A stretch of 64,000 nt of DNA from Planctomycetia bacterium (GTDB lineage: Bacteria; Planctomycetota; Planctomycetia; Gemmatales; HRBIN36): the NCBI GenBank assembly GCA_016795155.1, contig JAEUIE010000050.1:100296-164295 (forward strand), written 5' to 3'. Positions 37,120 to 46,210 of this stretch are shown in pieces. Each line of letters opens with the position of its first letter. Position 1 is the stretch's first letter. The notes below the pieces were generated by a model. It saw nothing but the letters and a program-made list of their open reading frames with translations. It searched no databases and was not told where the DNA came from. The position numbers and the translations under genes are program-made.

Positions 37120-37440
37120 ATGAACTCTGCCAAAACTAACTTTCGTCCCTGGATATTCGCCACGATCCTGACTGGTACTTTCATTGCGATCATCATCTGG
37201 AACTCTCCAGCCATTGGTCATGGTCTGCAGAAAGATGCAACCACCTCTCACCGATATACGATCAACCATACTGAAGGCACCAACCTGATTGTCACTGATA
37301 ATCAGACCAATACGGTGTATTTCTACACGATTGAACCTGATGGCAAACCAGGCGATGACCTTATCCTGCGTGGCTCAGCAGATCTGACCCAGGTTGGCAA
37401 ACCAGTGATCAAGCCCACGCTGATTAACCCGCGAAAATAA
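37120..37440 (+). CDS. Small membrane-anchored protein of unknown function
   Basis: The 106-residue protein has one N-terminal hydrophobic segment (WIFATILTGTFIAIIIW) and a small mature domain with repeated Thr/Asn-rich strands (TNLIVTDNQTNTVYFYT). A longer frame from 37012 exists, but CAGGAAAC lies near the ATG at 37120. No family was recognised. It is 55 bases before the NPLTG-repeat gene on the same strand. Confidence 0.7.
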   Translation: MNSAKTNFRPWIFATILTGTFIAIIIWNSPAIGHGLQKDATTSHRYTINHTEGTNLIVTDNQTNTVYFYTIEPDGKPGDDLILRGSADLTQVGKPVIKPTLINPRK

Positions 37441-37495
37441 TGAAGAGTATACAATCTGGAATCCTACCTTTAGATAGATAGAAGAGGGAAAAGCC

Positions 37496-37867
37496 ATGTC
37501 TCACAGAGCTACTTCTGTATCTGTCCTGATTCTGGCGTTGGCCTTTGGAGGATCGCTGCAGGCACAGCAGCGTGTTGCTAAAAGCGGTCTCAATCCTCTT
37601 ACGGGCAAAGCCTCTCCGGTCCAGGCAACCTACAACCCCTACACCGGTGGGCAACATGCAATGGGAGCACAGCGGAATCCCCTTACCGGTGCAGCTGTGG
37701 CCATGGGCGCCGATCAAACCGTCAATACTGTTAAGCCGATGATGCCGAGCAAGCCCGGCGCGGGTAATCGCAATCCCTTGACTGGCGCTCCCGCGGCACC
37801 TGTCGCACAACGCAACCCGCTTACAGGCGGAGTACATTACAACCACTCATCGCTGGGTGTGTACTAA
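37496..37867 (+). CDS. Secreted protein with NPLTG repeats
   Basis: The 123-residue product has a signal peptide (SVSVLILALAFGGSLQAQ). Its mature part is low in complexity and contains five copies of N-P-[LY]-T-G, at residues 33, 47, 61, 93 and 107, most preceded by Arg or a small residue and spaced by 14 or a multiple near it. No known domain was recognised. The regular repeats suggest a structural, surface or cell-wall-binding role; this is inference. GAAGAGGGAAAAG upstream of the ATG offers a ribosome site. Confidence 0.8.
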   Translation: MSHRATSVSVLILALAFGGSLQAQQRVAKSGLNPLTGKASPVQATYNPYTGGQHAMGAQRNPLTGAAVAMGADQTVNTVKPMMPSKPGAGNRNPLTGAPAAPVAQRNPLTGGVHYNHSSLGVY

Positions 37868-37895
37868 AGGCTGATTGGTATCAGAAAAATCAAAT

Positions 37896-38009
37896 GGCAC
37901 GATATAATCGTGCCTCATCGTTTCGTGGGACACGTTTTTAACGTGTCATTTTTGATGATACGCCGAACGGCTGCGTAACCAAACGGCACGATACAATCGT
38001 GCCCCACGG
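37896..38009. repeat. Cluster of three palindromes between convergent genes
   Basis: Two copies of GGCACGATAYAATCGTGCC (37896-37914 and 37985-38003) flank a GACACGTTTTTAACGTGTC hairpin (about 37930-37948). The first two match the element at 17091. The third resembles the stem at 26978. The cluster lies between the convergent NPLTG and DoxX genes and may terminate both. Confidence 0.7.
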
Positions 38010-38014
38010 CTGCA

Positions 38015-38392
38015 TCAGCCTTTCACAAACACGCCTTTGACGCGGGGCCATTCGACGTAGATCAGGAAGATTTCCAGCAGCAACGCGATGGTGCCGGGCG
38101 GGTTGAATTGTGGCCAGACGAGTGTGGTGAAGAGTAGGATATTCACCGTGATGGGAATAAGAATAGCGAGGCCCAGTGGCGTGAACCGGCCAGTAAGGAC
38201 GAGGATGCCGCCGGTGACTTCGAGGAATTTCACCACATCCATGTAGCGGGTGCGGAACAGGATATCGGCAAACACGCCAGGATCGCCTTCGGGCATCGGC
38301 GGGATGGGAATAAACTTCAGCCAGTGATTGGAACCGAGCACCGCAAAGATCAGGAACAGCAGAATACGGGCAATCCAACTAAGAATCTTCAT
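38015..38392 (-). CDS. DoxX family membrane protein
   Basis: The 125-residue protein has four hydrophobic segments. It starts ILSWIARILLFLIFAVLGSNH, then FLEVTGGILVLTGRFTPLGL and a last pair of helices, matching the DoxX/YphA-like fold. GGAGTGG lies five bases before the ATG. The ATG overlaps the stop of the upstream rhodanese/pseudouridine synthase gene (ATGA), so the genes are coupled. The role of the family is not firmly set; links to redox or membrane protein complexes have been proposed. Confidence 0.88.
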   Translation of the reverse strand: MKILSWIARILLFLIFAVLGSNHWLKFIPIPPMPEGDPGVFADILFRTRYMDVVKFLEVTGGILVLTGRFTPLGLAILIPITVNILLFTTLVWPQFNPPGTIALLLEIFLIYVEWPRVKGVFVKG

Positions 38393-40182
38393 GAAGACCA
38401 CTCCGGTTTAGGGGTTGAAAAAACAATGCGTTCCTGAGAAATCGGATGCAGGAAGCTGATTGACCAGGCGTGCAGGCACATGGGCGGGGCATCGGTATCT
38501 ACGGTCTGCTTCTGCCCAACCTGGCGGCCAGCGAGGTAAGTGGGGTCGCCAACGATGGAATAACCCAGGTGCCAGAGGTGCAGCCTGATCTGGTGCGTGC
38601 GACCGGTGTGCGGTTTGACCTGCAGCAGCGTGGTGCCATCGCCGAACCGTTTCAGCACTGCAAATTCGGTGAACGCACTGACACCATCCTGATCGACAAA
38701 GCGAATGCCAGCCCAGCCTGCTTCATCACTGATCTGCTTGCTGCAACTGAATTGATCTTCTGCAGGATTGCCGTAAATGCGAGTCAAGTAGACTTTTTCC
38801 ACTTTGCCAAATTCGAACTGTGGCTGAATGAGCCTGGCCCAACGCCTGCTTCGGGAAAAAACACATACGCCGGTGGTGTTGGCATCGAGCCGATGAGCGG
38901 GCCGCAGTTTTTCCGGAGCATAGGTCAAGTTGAGCAGGTGTTCTAGCGTGTTGCGGTGATATCGGCCGCTGGCATGCATGGGGAGCGGAGCGGGCTTGTT
39001 GACCACTACAAACCCATCATCTTCATGCAGAATCTGGATGTCTGCATTCACATCAGGCTCGCTGTATTCAGGGAACAGTCGATAGTATCGCTCGCCGGCA
39101 TGCACCAGACGATCAGGCGTTACTGGTTCGAGTTCAGGCCCCAGCATCTGCCGCTGGGCGAACACTTCCGTCCAGGCATCGGCAGGAACCTCGGCAAAGA
39201 AGGATCGCAGCACATCCATCAGCGGTTTGCCTTCGTGTTCGCCAGCAATGCGCAGCGGCCTTTTGTTTACCGCGGGCTTGCTGCCTGGAAGCGGATGGGA
39301 GACGGCATGCAGTTTCTTCATGCGACGGGCAATACGGTCGGCCTGCGCTTCCTCGCTGGTCTTGTAACAGTAAGGGCATGACTGTGGCGGCTGGTAGCGG
39401 GCATCTTCCTGATCTTCCGGACGCAGCGGCATCAGGCAGGCGTAACACTGGGTGACAGCGGTCTCACGCAGCGCCGGATCAACGCCGACACGCTGATCGA
39501 AGACGAAACATTCGCCATCGTAATGTGCCGGGCCGCATTCTTCGAAATATTTGAGTATGCCGCCTTCAAGCTGGAAGATGTTCTTGAAGCCGGCCTTCTC
39601 CATGTAAGGCCCGGCTTTCTCACAGCGGATGCCGCCGGTGCAGAACATGACAATGGGCTGATCCTTCATGGTTTCGGGCAGCCGATCGACCGCTTCGGGA
39701 AAGTTACGGAAGTGATCCAGCCCCAGGGTCTGCGCGTTTTGGAATGTGCCGAGTTTGACTTCATAGTCGTTGCGGGTATCGAGCAGGGTGATGGGTTTGC
39801 CTGCATCGAGCCAGGCTTTGAGTTCGCGAGCGGGCAGCTTCTTCGACGTGTAATGGGCAGGCTGGATGCCTGGCACGCCAAACGCAATGATCTCTTTTTT
39901 CAGTTTCACGAGCATGCGGCTGAAGGGCTGATGGTCGTTGTAGCTGTACTTCGCCTGAAGTTTCTCGAGGCCGGGTATGCTTCGCAGTCGTTGCAGCAGT
40001 CGTTCAATCGACTCTCCGCTGCCAGCCACAAAGAGATTGATGCCTTCTTCGCTGAGGAGAATGGTGCCTTTCAGTTCCCAGTTTTTGCAGAGGCCGAGCA
40101 GTTCCTGTTTGAGGGACTTGACATGGCTCAGCTCCGCAAACTGGTAGGCCGCAATGTTGGTGATCTTGGTCATAAGGGTCAT
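38389..40182 (-). CDS. Fusion of TrhO-type tRNA uridine hydroxylase (rhodanese) and RluA-type pseudouridine synthase
   Basis: The 597-residue protein joins two complete enzymes. Residues 1 to about 300 match TrhO (YceA): an N-terminal alpha/beta domain with GTILLSEEGINLF, a rhodanese domain with the active-site FCTGGIRCEK (Cys181), and a Cys-rich part (CYACLMPL, CPYCY). Residues about 360-597 match RluA-family synthases, with HRLDANTTG (catalytic Asp433) and PHTGRTHQIRLHL. TrhO makes 5-hydroxyuridine at tRNA position 34; RluA enzymes turn uridine to pseudouridine in tRNA or rRNA. No frameshift or stop divides them. The start ATG could also be nine bases further in. It is coupled to DoxX. Confidence 0.93.
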   Translation of the reverse strand: MTLMTKITNIAAYQFAELSHVKSLKQELLGLCKNWELKGTILLSEEGINLFVAGSGESIERLLQRLRSIPGLEKLQAKYSYNDHQPFSRMLVKLKKEIIAFGVPGIQPAHYTSKKLPARELKAWLDAGKPITLLDTRNDYEVKLGTFQNAQTLGLDHFRNFPEAVDRLPETMKDQPIVMFCTGGIRCEKAGPYMEKAGFKNIFQLEGGILKYFEECGPAHYDGECFVFDQRVGVDPALRETAVTQCYACLMPLRPEDQEDARYQPPQSCPYCYKTSEEAQADRIARRMKKLHAVSHPLPGSKPAVNKRPLRIAGEHEGKPLMDVLRSFFAEVPADAWTEVFAQRQMLGPELEPVTPDRLVHAGERYYRLFPEYSEPDVNADIQILHEDDGFVVVNKPAPLPMHASGRYHRNTLEHLLNLTYAPEKLRPAHRLDANTTGVCVFSRSRRWARLIQPQFEFGKVEKVYLTRIYGNPAEDQFSCSKQISDEAGWAGIRFVDQDGVSAFTEFAVLKRFGDGTTLLQVKPHTGRTHQIRLHLWHLGYSIVGDPTYLAGRQVGQKQTVDTDAPPMCLHAWSISFLHPISQERIVFSTPKPEWSS

Positions 40183-40231
40183 GATATGTGGGATGGCGGG
40201 ACAATACAGTGGATGCAAATATTGCCATATA

Positions 40232-40267
40232 GCCCTCGACCCTTGAGGTCGGGGGCGGGTTCGTGCG
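40232..40267. repeat. G/C-rich hairpin with GGTTCGTGCG tail, copy 2
   Basis: CCCTCGACCCTTGAGGTCGG is followed by GGGCGGGTTCGTGCG. The tail is shared with the hairpin at 16994, which ends in GGCCGGTTCGTGCG. It lies between divergent genes. Confidence 0.55.
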
Positions 40268-40388
40268 GTGTAGATTAAGTGAGATGCTGCTGTACTACTG
40301 TCTCAGAAGTATAGTATTCGGAGGCTGTGGCACTTGACGCATACTGGCCTAAACTAGAACAATTAGCGTGCTCTTTCGGTAAAGTTCT

Positions 40389-41255
40389 ATGGCCAAGTCA
40401 AAATCACAAAAGCAAATCGAACGCCTTGTTATGCACCACCGGCGTTGGATTCAAGAAACAGGCGAAGATGTGCGTCAGTATTCGGAAAAAACGATCAGCA
40501 ATGGAATTCAAGAGAATTCCATCCATAGTTTTCGAGGAATTGCGAGTGGACTAAGAATGCTCGCAACGTACAAGGGCACCCATGGAGTTGTTTCAATAAT
40601 TGATGGGAACCAATCAGGTTGGCAGCAGGTTCATCATTCATGTCTCCTTTATCTTTGGAGTTTCAAGATTGAAAATGCAATCTATAGGCGATTAGCGGAC
40701 TCTGTTGGTTTGACACTCTTGGGAGCGCAAGTGGCATGTATGGCCTGCTACACCATTGTCTGTGGATCAGGTCATTGGCGTGATATCATGGCACATGTAC
40801 TTACAGAATTGGCAGAGGATGCAAAAACAACAATGAAGGACTACTGGCAAGAACGTCGATTTGAGCCATTCGTGATACGTCTTAATGAAATCTTGAATGG
40901 TGAGACGCCGATTGTTAATAGAGATGAGGATTTCGGAGTCTTCACGGATATTCTTCTCCATTGGAATAATGAGCGATCGCTTTCTGAAGCTTTGGTTCGA
41001 GCTTGTGACTACCATTGCGAGAACATGGATGATACTGGTGATCGGGATCCCGAATTTGATCACGCTCCTTTTGATCTGATACCATGGGAAATTCTTGCTA
41101 TTCAACAGGTACGGCAACATACCGGCCAGGTCGTACCAAGGTTCAGTCATGACTTAGCTTCTGCCGCAGTGATGCAAGTTCAATCACCAGGCCCTGTCCA
41201 GGACGAGTTTCTAACAGGAGTAGAGCAACTATTTCGCCAATACTTTTCAGGATAG
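40389..41255 (+). CDS. Orphan protein of unknown function, AT-richer than neighbours
   Basis: The 288-residue protein is mainly helical and has no signal peptide or recognised domain. Notable parts are a hydrophobic region GLTLLGAQVACMACYTIVCG near residue 110-130 and a Trp/His-rich stretch before it. Its codons are richer in A and T than those of the flanking genes, which suggests later acquisition. It faces another orphan tail-to-tail with 62 bases between. Its overall layout recalls helical immunity proteins of polymorphic toxin systems, but that is a weak impression. Confidence 0.65.
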   Translation: MAKSKSQKQIERLVMHHRRWIQETGEDVRQYSEKTISNGIQENSIHSFRGIASGLRMLATYKGTHGVVSIIDGNQSGWQQVHHSCLLYLWSFKIENAIYRRLADSVGLTLLGAQVACMACYTIVCGSGHWRDIMAHVLTELAEDAKTTMKDYWQERRFEPFVIRLNEILNGETPIVNRDEDFGVFTDILLHWNNERSLSEALVRACDYHCENMDDTGDRDPEFDHAPFDLIPWEILAIQQVRQHTGQVVPRFSHDLASAAVMQVQSPGPVQDEFLTGVEQLFRQYFSG

Positions 41256-41317
41256 AGAAATTGAGTAGCTAGTGATTTCTGCATCAGTGGCACTGAATGC
41301 AAAGTCGCAAGGAGGCA

Positions 41318-41683
41318 TCATGGTTTTGATTGAATATCCCGCAGACTGATTATTTCACAGGCAGGATCAAATTCTTCGTAGCCATAAGTAAACCCTTCAA
41401 GAACATCAATTAATCCATGAGTGATGAATAGAACGAATCCCATTCCATGTTCCAGTCGAGTCACTTCAGCATGGACATTTCCAATTGTCCTATTCAAACT
41501 ATCTGAAATGGATAAATGTTTGGGGACATCGAAATTCAAAAAGAATCCAACACCGGTCAACTCTCGCTCTCTAATTGTTGCATGTTCAAGTTGGTTGCGC
41601 AATTGTCTATTAACTTCTGAGTCTCCTCGCAGAATTTCCTGAAGAACACGATTTTCCAGGGGAGTTATAGTCAATTCGTTCAT
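41318..41683 (-). CDS. Small orphan protein, possibly immunity-type
   Basis: The 121-residue protein has a helical N-terminus followed by an alpha/beta part. The pattern is RERELTGVGFFLNF, then LEHGMGFVLFITHGLIDVLEGF and TYGYEE. This pattern occurs in small uncharacterised proteins of many bacteria, often near toxins, but no family name can be given safely. It is AT-rich like the convergent orphan. The start at MNELT was preferred over two in-frame upstream codons. It begins 26 bases after the M48 protease stop on the same strand. Confidence 0.65.
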   Translation of the reverse strand: MNELTITPLENRVLQEILRGDSEVNRQLRNQLEHATIRERELTGVGFFLNFDVPKHLSISDSLNRTIGNVHAEVTRLEHGMGFVLFITHGLIDVLEGFTYGYEEFDPACEIISLRDIQSKP

Positions 41684-41709
41684 GGCCCGATGCCTCACTC
41701 TCATCAACC

Positions 41710-42816
41710 TTACCAGCGGCGTATTAACTCTTGCAGATCAGCAATATCTTGTTGACGTTGCTGAAAGACCAGGACGAGAAAGTCGCTTAACTTCTTTTCC
41801 AAGCTGTGCCATAAGGGCATTTCCATCGCCAAGGGTGGGCTGGTATCTTTTCCCAATTCAGCCATCAGCACCTTGCGTTTCACGCCGAGGGCTTTCACTC
41901 GTTCTTTGAGCGTAGGATGAGAGTGGTATAAACTCGATTCCTCTTTCCATGCTTTGGCGAAAGCATCGGCCCAATCGACAGCGCTCATGCTTTTCATGCG
42001 TTGCTGAAGCTCGCCGAAGACCTGCTCGCCTTTGCTGCGATGCATCGCCATCGAAGTGCCTATGGATTCAATACCAAGCCAGGGCACCCGGTGTAATATC
42101 TCGATAAGTACCAGGGCCTTAGCGGCTTCTTTAGCGCCGAGCAATTCTGCTGACTTTGCATCGGCTGCATACTCCTGCTCTCTGCTTGAGGCAAACAGCG
42201 CGAGCAACAGCAGTTGATGATATCCTCGGATGATCCAGGTTAGCGGATTGATCAGAAGCCAAGGCTGACGGACAAAAGTGTACTCGAGTTGGTTGATGCT
42301 TGGACCATACCGAACGAGTGAACGTGATTCCCTGGTATCGCCACCTGCGTAGTGGGCTAATTCATGGGCGATGATCGCTAGCAGACTGTGCTTCGGAATG
42401 CAGGCCAGTGCCAGCCCATCAATGCGAAGGACATTCTTCCCATCGTCATCCTCATAGACGCTTGCCACATCGCCGATGGTCAACTCATAGCGATCAGGCA
42501 CCGGCAGGTCGTCTTTCTCGGCTAATGCTCTAACGTACTTCCCCATCGGCTCCAGTGCCATCACGTTAAGCGGCAAAACGTTCGGCTCGTCAAAATCCAT
42601 GTTCTTGCGGAATATCATTCTCCAACCTGCCAGCATGGCAATGACAAACAGTATGAGAACCAGTGAAAACACAGGCAACAGGAGAACAATGGCAAGCATG
42701 CTCCCGCGAAAGACCCAAATGAGCCACGCACAGAAAGCGATACACAGTGCCAACACCAGCAACAGAAAGGGGATGTAGCACCAGAGCAACCAGCGAAAGA
42801 GTGTTCGAGCTGACAT
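41710..42816 (-). CDS. M48 family membrane metalloprotease
   Basis: The 368-residue protein has two hydrophobic N-terminal segments (up to about residue 65) and the zinc protease motif HELAH (151-155) followed by the third ligand region EQEYAADAKSAEL. This is the HtpX/Ste24-like M48 family, whose members cleave membrane or misfolded proteins. GAGGTG lies before the ATG; a GTG six bases earlier is also in frame. The small orphan gene lies directly downstream. Confidence 0.92.
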   Translation of the reverse strand: MSARTLFRWLLWCYIPFLLLVLALCIAFCAWLIWVFRGSMLAIVLLLPVFSLVLILFVIAMLAGWRMIFRKNMDFDEPNVLPLNVMALEPMGKYVRALAEKDDLPVPDRYELTIGDVASVYEDDDGKNVLRIDGLALACIPKHSLLAIIAHELAHYAGGDTRESRSLVRYGPSINQLEYTFVRQPWLLINPLTWIIRGYHQLLLLALFASSREQEYAADAKSAELLGAKEAAKALVLIEILHRVPWLGIESIGTSMAMHRSKGEQVFGELQQRMKSMSAVDWADAFAKAWKEESSLYHSHPTLKERVKALGVKRKVLMAELGKDTSPPLAMEMPLWHSLEKKLSDFLVLVFQQRQQDIADLQELIRRW

Positions 42817-42971
42817 GCTCACCTCGAAGAATTGGCTTTCAGGAGAAGTATAGAATCAAAGCGGTTGAAGTTCGATGCGACTTGAAAAAGGGAGACCGGC
42901 GGTCGGGTCAGTGGCGAGGTCAGGAGACCTGGCCACTGATTGCGGAGACTGTGAAGTACTCTCACAACTGC

Positions 42972-42997
42972 TGACGCGGCTGGAAGCCGCGTCTACT
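42972..42997. repeat. GACGCGGCTGGAAGCCGCGTC palindrome, copy 4
   Basis: The 21-base palindrome with CTACTT tail is identical in its core to the copy at 19163. It lies in the gap between divergent protease and TPR genes. A second stretch in the gap, GAGGTCAGGAGACCTGGCC at about 42918-42940, is also partly palindromic. Confidence 0.7.
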
Positions 42998-43067
42998 TGA
43001 AGTTGGGCTAGGCGAATTGTTTGAACTCGTTATCGTGAGGTGTCTTATGGTGTGACAGGATTTAGCG

Positions 43068-45323
43068 ATGTTGCATTGCTTTGCTCTTTTGATGTTTCTG
43101 TTGTTTGCTGCATCTGCATGGGCCGATGATCGCAAGGTGATACTCAGCGATGGTTTTCAGGAAGTGGCTCAGCCTGGCAAGTCGGTTGTTCGCGATGTGA
43201 ACCTGTTTCGACATTACGAAGGCCTAAAGCATTTTGCTCAAGGTCGCATGCTCGAACACCGGGAACGCATTCCCGAAGCGCTGCAGGCATACAACCTGGC
43301 CACGCAGTTTGATGGCAAGGCAACCGATCTCATCCGCATGATGCTGCCTTTGTGTTTCAAGATGGAACAGACGGCAACGGCACTCAAGTTGATGCGGCGG
43401 TCGCTTGAAATTGATCCTACGCAGATTTATCTCTGGCTGAAGCTCGGCCAGGAATTGCACGATCTGCAGCGCTATCCCGAATCGCTACAGGCTGTTGAGC
43501 AGGCGATGCCGCATCTGGATGCCAACAGGAACCCAGCTTTCGCTGCTGATTTGCTGGTAGTCCAGGGATGTGATTACGATGCACTCAATCAGTATGACAA
43601 GGCAGCAGAAGCGTTCACGCAGGCACTCAAGATTGTGCAGGATCGCAATCGATATCTGGAAGACCCTTATTCCCCACCACTGGAAGAGTTGCCTCGCGAA
43701 GAAGCAAGGCTGCTCGAACGCCTGGCCCGATCTGCCATGAAGGCCAGGCAGTATGACGTGGCACTCGACGCTTGCAAGAAGTCGCATGCGGTTTACGATC
43801 AAGGTAACGACAGGCTGGAACTCAACTTGGCAGAGGTTTACCTGGCGAGCGGCAAGCCCGAAGCGGCTACGGTGCATCTCATGAAAGCTGTTCGCAATAA
43901 TCCTCTTTCCGATGAGCCATTCCGCTTGCTGGTCAAGGCGTACGAACAATCAGGCCGTGCTGCTGAGGTCGTTCCATTTCTGGAACAGTTGCTGGCAACT
44001 TCGCCCAAGAACACGGCACTCAACCTGGTGCTGGCTGAACAGTTAACGGAAACACAACAGTTTCCACAGGCTGAACGGCTGTATCGCGAAATTTTCACCA
44101 TCGAGCAGGCGGCGTTTCCAGATGCCGTTCAAGGCTATTTCAAGCTGCTGGTGTGTCAGGGTAAAGTGGCAGAAGCCATGACGGAGTTTGATCAGATGAT
44201 GTCTCAGCCCTCGCGTGCTCGTTGGGCACGCGTGGCAGTTATCGCTCTGCTGAAAGACCCAGCTGTTTTCAAATCGATCAGTTCCGTTGCTGATCCTGCC
44301 AACATATCTTCTTCGACTCTGCTCATGCTTATCAGGCTCAGTTTGCAATTGGAAATGTTCGAACAGGCAGAAGCATTAGCCAAACAATACGTACTCAGCG
44401 TGACCAAGCCGCAGGAAGCATTTCTGTTGCTGATCAAATCGCAACTGGAACAGAAGAAATATGATAAAGCGCTGCTGACCTGCCAGGCTGCTATCAATCA
44501 TCCGGCAATTACGCAGCCTCTGGTGTTCCATCTCGAATCGGCCAAGGCCCAGGCGCAACTCAAGCAACCTGAGGCAGCATTGCAATCGCTGAAAGCTGCA
44601 CGGGAACTCTGCGGACCCAGCACTACCGATGAACACCAGGTGGTTTGCACTAAACTGTACCTGCTCCATGTCCTGGGGAAGCATCAGCAATGTCTGCAGG
44701 AAGCGGAGGAAGCGCTGAAGACGTCGCTCGCACAAGGCCCGTGGGCCAGGCAGGTTCGTTACATCCAGGCGCATGCATTCGAAGCGACTGGTGAATTTGA
44801 GAAATCACTCCACCAGTTCACGCTCATACTGCAACGCGACCCCAACGATGGCGAAGCACTGGCTGCCAAGGCCCGCTGCCTGCTCTTTCAAAATAAGGAT
44901 CTGAAGCAGGCCATGCTCGATATTGATACTGCAATTGAACTGGACCTTATCGCACAGAACAAAAGGAACCGCCATTCACCCAGCGCAGGCAATCTGAAAG
45001 TGAACCCCGGTTACCAGGCTACCAAAGCCTCGATTCTGATGCGACAGGGCAAAGCCAGCGAGGCTTCTGCTTTGTTGATGCCTTTGGTTTCGCAGCCTGT
45101 CTCTTCGGATGCCTGGGTGTTGCTGGCCCTGGGCGATGGGTTTCTGGCGCAGAACAAGAGGGAAGAAGCGCGGCAAGCCTGGCAGCAGGCTATGGATGCG
45201 TTGCCGCTGCATCTGATGATGGGCACCGATTTACGCAGTTCGCTGCAGACGCGGCTGAAGATGGTGCAGCCCGACATTATTCCCGCCTCCGGCACTACTA
45301 CAACTTCCCCGATCAAGCCCTAA
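43068..45323 (+). CDS. Secreted TPR-repeat protein
   Basis: The 751-residue product has a signal peptide (LHCFALLMFLLFAASAWA) and then TPR-like helix pairs almost to the end. Examples are ALQAYNLATQFDGKATDL near residue 65, DKAAEAFTQALKIVQDRN near 185 and EKSLHQFTLILQRDPNDGEALAAKARCL near 590. The last residues are rich in Thr and Pro. It probably scaffolds proteins in the periplasm. It ends 79 bases before yebC on the same strand. No enzyme domain is seen. Confidence 0.88.
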   Translation: MLHCFALLMFLLFAASAWADDRKVILSDGFQEVAQPGKSVVRDVNLFRHYEGLKHFAQGRMLEHRERIPEALQAYNLATQFDGKATDLIRMMLPLCFKMEQTATALKLMRRSLEIDPTQIYLWLKLGQELHDLQRYPESLQAVEQAMPHLDANRNPAFAADLLVVQGCDYDALNQYDKAAEAFTQALKIVQDRNRYLEDPYSPPLEELPREEARLLERLARSAMKARQYDVALDACKKSHAVYDQGNDRLELNLAEVYLASGKPEAATVHLMKAVRNNPLSDEPFRLLVKAYEQSGRAAEVVPFLEQLLATSPKNTALNLVLAEQLTETQQFPQAERLYREIFTIEQAAFPDAVQGYFKLLVCQGKVAEAMTEFDQMMSQPSRARWARVAVIALLKDPAVFKSISSVADPANISSSTLLMLIRLSLQLEMFEQAEALAKQYVLSVTKPQEAFLLLIKSQLEQKKYDKALLTCQAAINHPAITQPLVFHLESAKAQAQLKQPEAALQSLKAARELCGPSTTDEHQVVCTKLYLLHVLGKHQQCLQEAEEALKTSLAQGPWARQVRYIQAHAFEATGEFEKSLHQFTLILQRDPNDGEALAAKARCLLFQNKDLKQAMLDIDTAIELDLIAQNKRNRHSPSAGNLKVNPGYQATKASILMRQGKASEASALLMPLVSQPVSSDAWVLLALGDGFLAQNKREEARQAWQQAMDALPLHLMMGTDLRSSLQTRLKMVQPDIIPASGTTTTSPIKP

Positions 45324-45402
45324 GATGGGTCGTACCGTCACCATTCAACGGGTTCGATACCGTTGCTGATGGCATCATCAGCAACACACGGGAAAGTCAG
45401 TC

Positions 45403-46143
45403 ATGGCAGGTCACAGTCACTGGGCTAATATTCAGCGATCCAAGGGAATAGCAGACGCCAAGCGCGGCAAGGTGTTCAGCAAGCTTTCGCGATACATCAT
45501 GATTGCAGCCAAGGCAGGCGGTGGCGACCCCGATGCCAACTTGAAACTCCGTTATGCCATCGATAAAGCTCGCGCTGTTTCCATGCCCAAAGAAAACATT
45601 GAACGGGCGGTGAAGAAAGGGACAGGCGAACTCGAAGGTGTCAGCTTCGATGAAATTACTTACGAAGGCTACGGCGCAGGTGGTGCTGCAATTCTCGTAG
45701 ATATTGCCACTGATAATCGCAACCGCACGAACGGCGAGATCAAGAAGATCTTCGAAAAGGGTGGCGGGAAGATCGGCACGCCCGGCACGGTAGCCTGGCT
45801 CTTTGAACGGAAGGGAATCATTTTGATTGATGCAGGCAAGACAACCGAAGAACAATTGATGGAAGTAGCACTGGAAGCCGGTGCCGAAGATATTCAGAAA
45901 GAAGGGGACAACTTCGTTATCACGTGCGACCCAGGCAGTTACTCAGCAGTGCAGGATGCAATCAGCAAAGCGAAAATCGAAGTGGCTTCCACCGAGTTAA
46001 CCCAGGTAGCCAAGTCGCCTCTGGAAGCAGATGTGGAGACTCAACAGAAAGTCGCCAAGCTGATGGAATTGCTGGACGACCATGATGATGTGCAGAATGT
46101 GTATACGAATTTGAATATTACGGCAGAGGCGGCAGTAGGTTAA
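45403..46143 (+). CDS. yebC: YebC/PmpR family protein
   Basis: The 246-residue protein has the standard YebC start MAGHSHWANIQRSKG and DAKRGKVFSKLSR, then NLKLRYAIDKARAVSMPK, YEGYGAGGAAILVD and TDNRNRT. Family members bind ribosomes and help translation of difficult proline stretches, and some were described as transcription regulators. Length is normal. A bidirectional hairpin follows the gene. Confidence 0.96.
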   Translation: MAGHSHWANIQRSKGIADAKRGKVFSKLSRYIMIAAKAGGGDPDANLKLRYAIDKARAVSMPKENIERAVKKGTGELEGVSFDEITYEGYGAGGAAILVDIATDNRNRTNGEIKKIFEKGGGKIGTPGTVAWLFERKGIILIDAGKTTEEQLMEVALEAGAEDIQKEGDNFVITCDPGSYSAVQDAISKAKIEVASTELTQVAKSPLEADVETQQKVAKLMELLDDHDDVQNVYTNLNITAEAAVG

Positions 46144-46210
46144 GGCTTGGGTGAAACCGTTTCGGTACCCCGTTCATGACTACATTTCATTAAATGCACC
46201 AAAAAATAAA

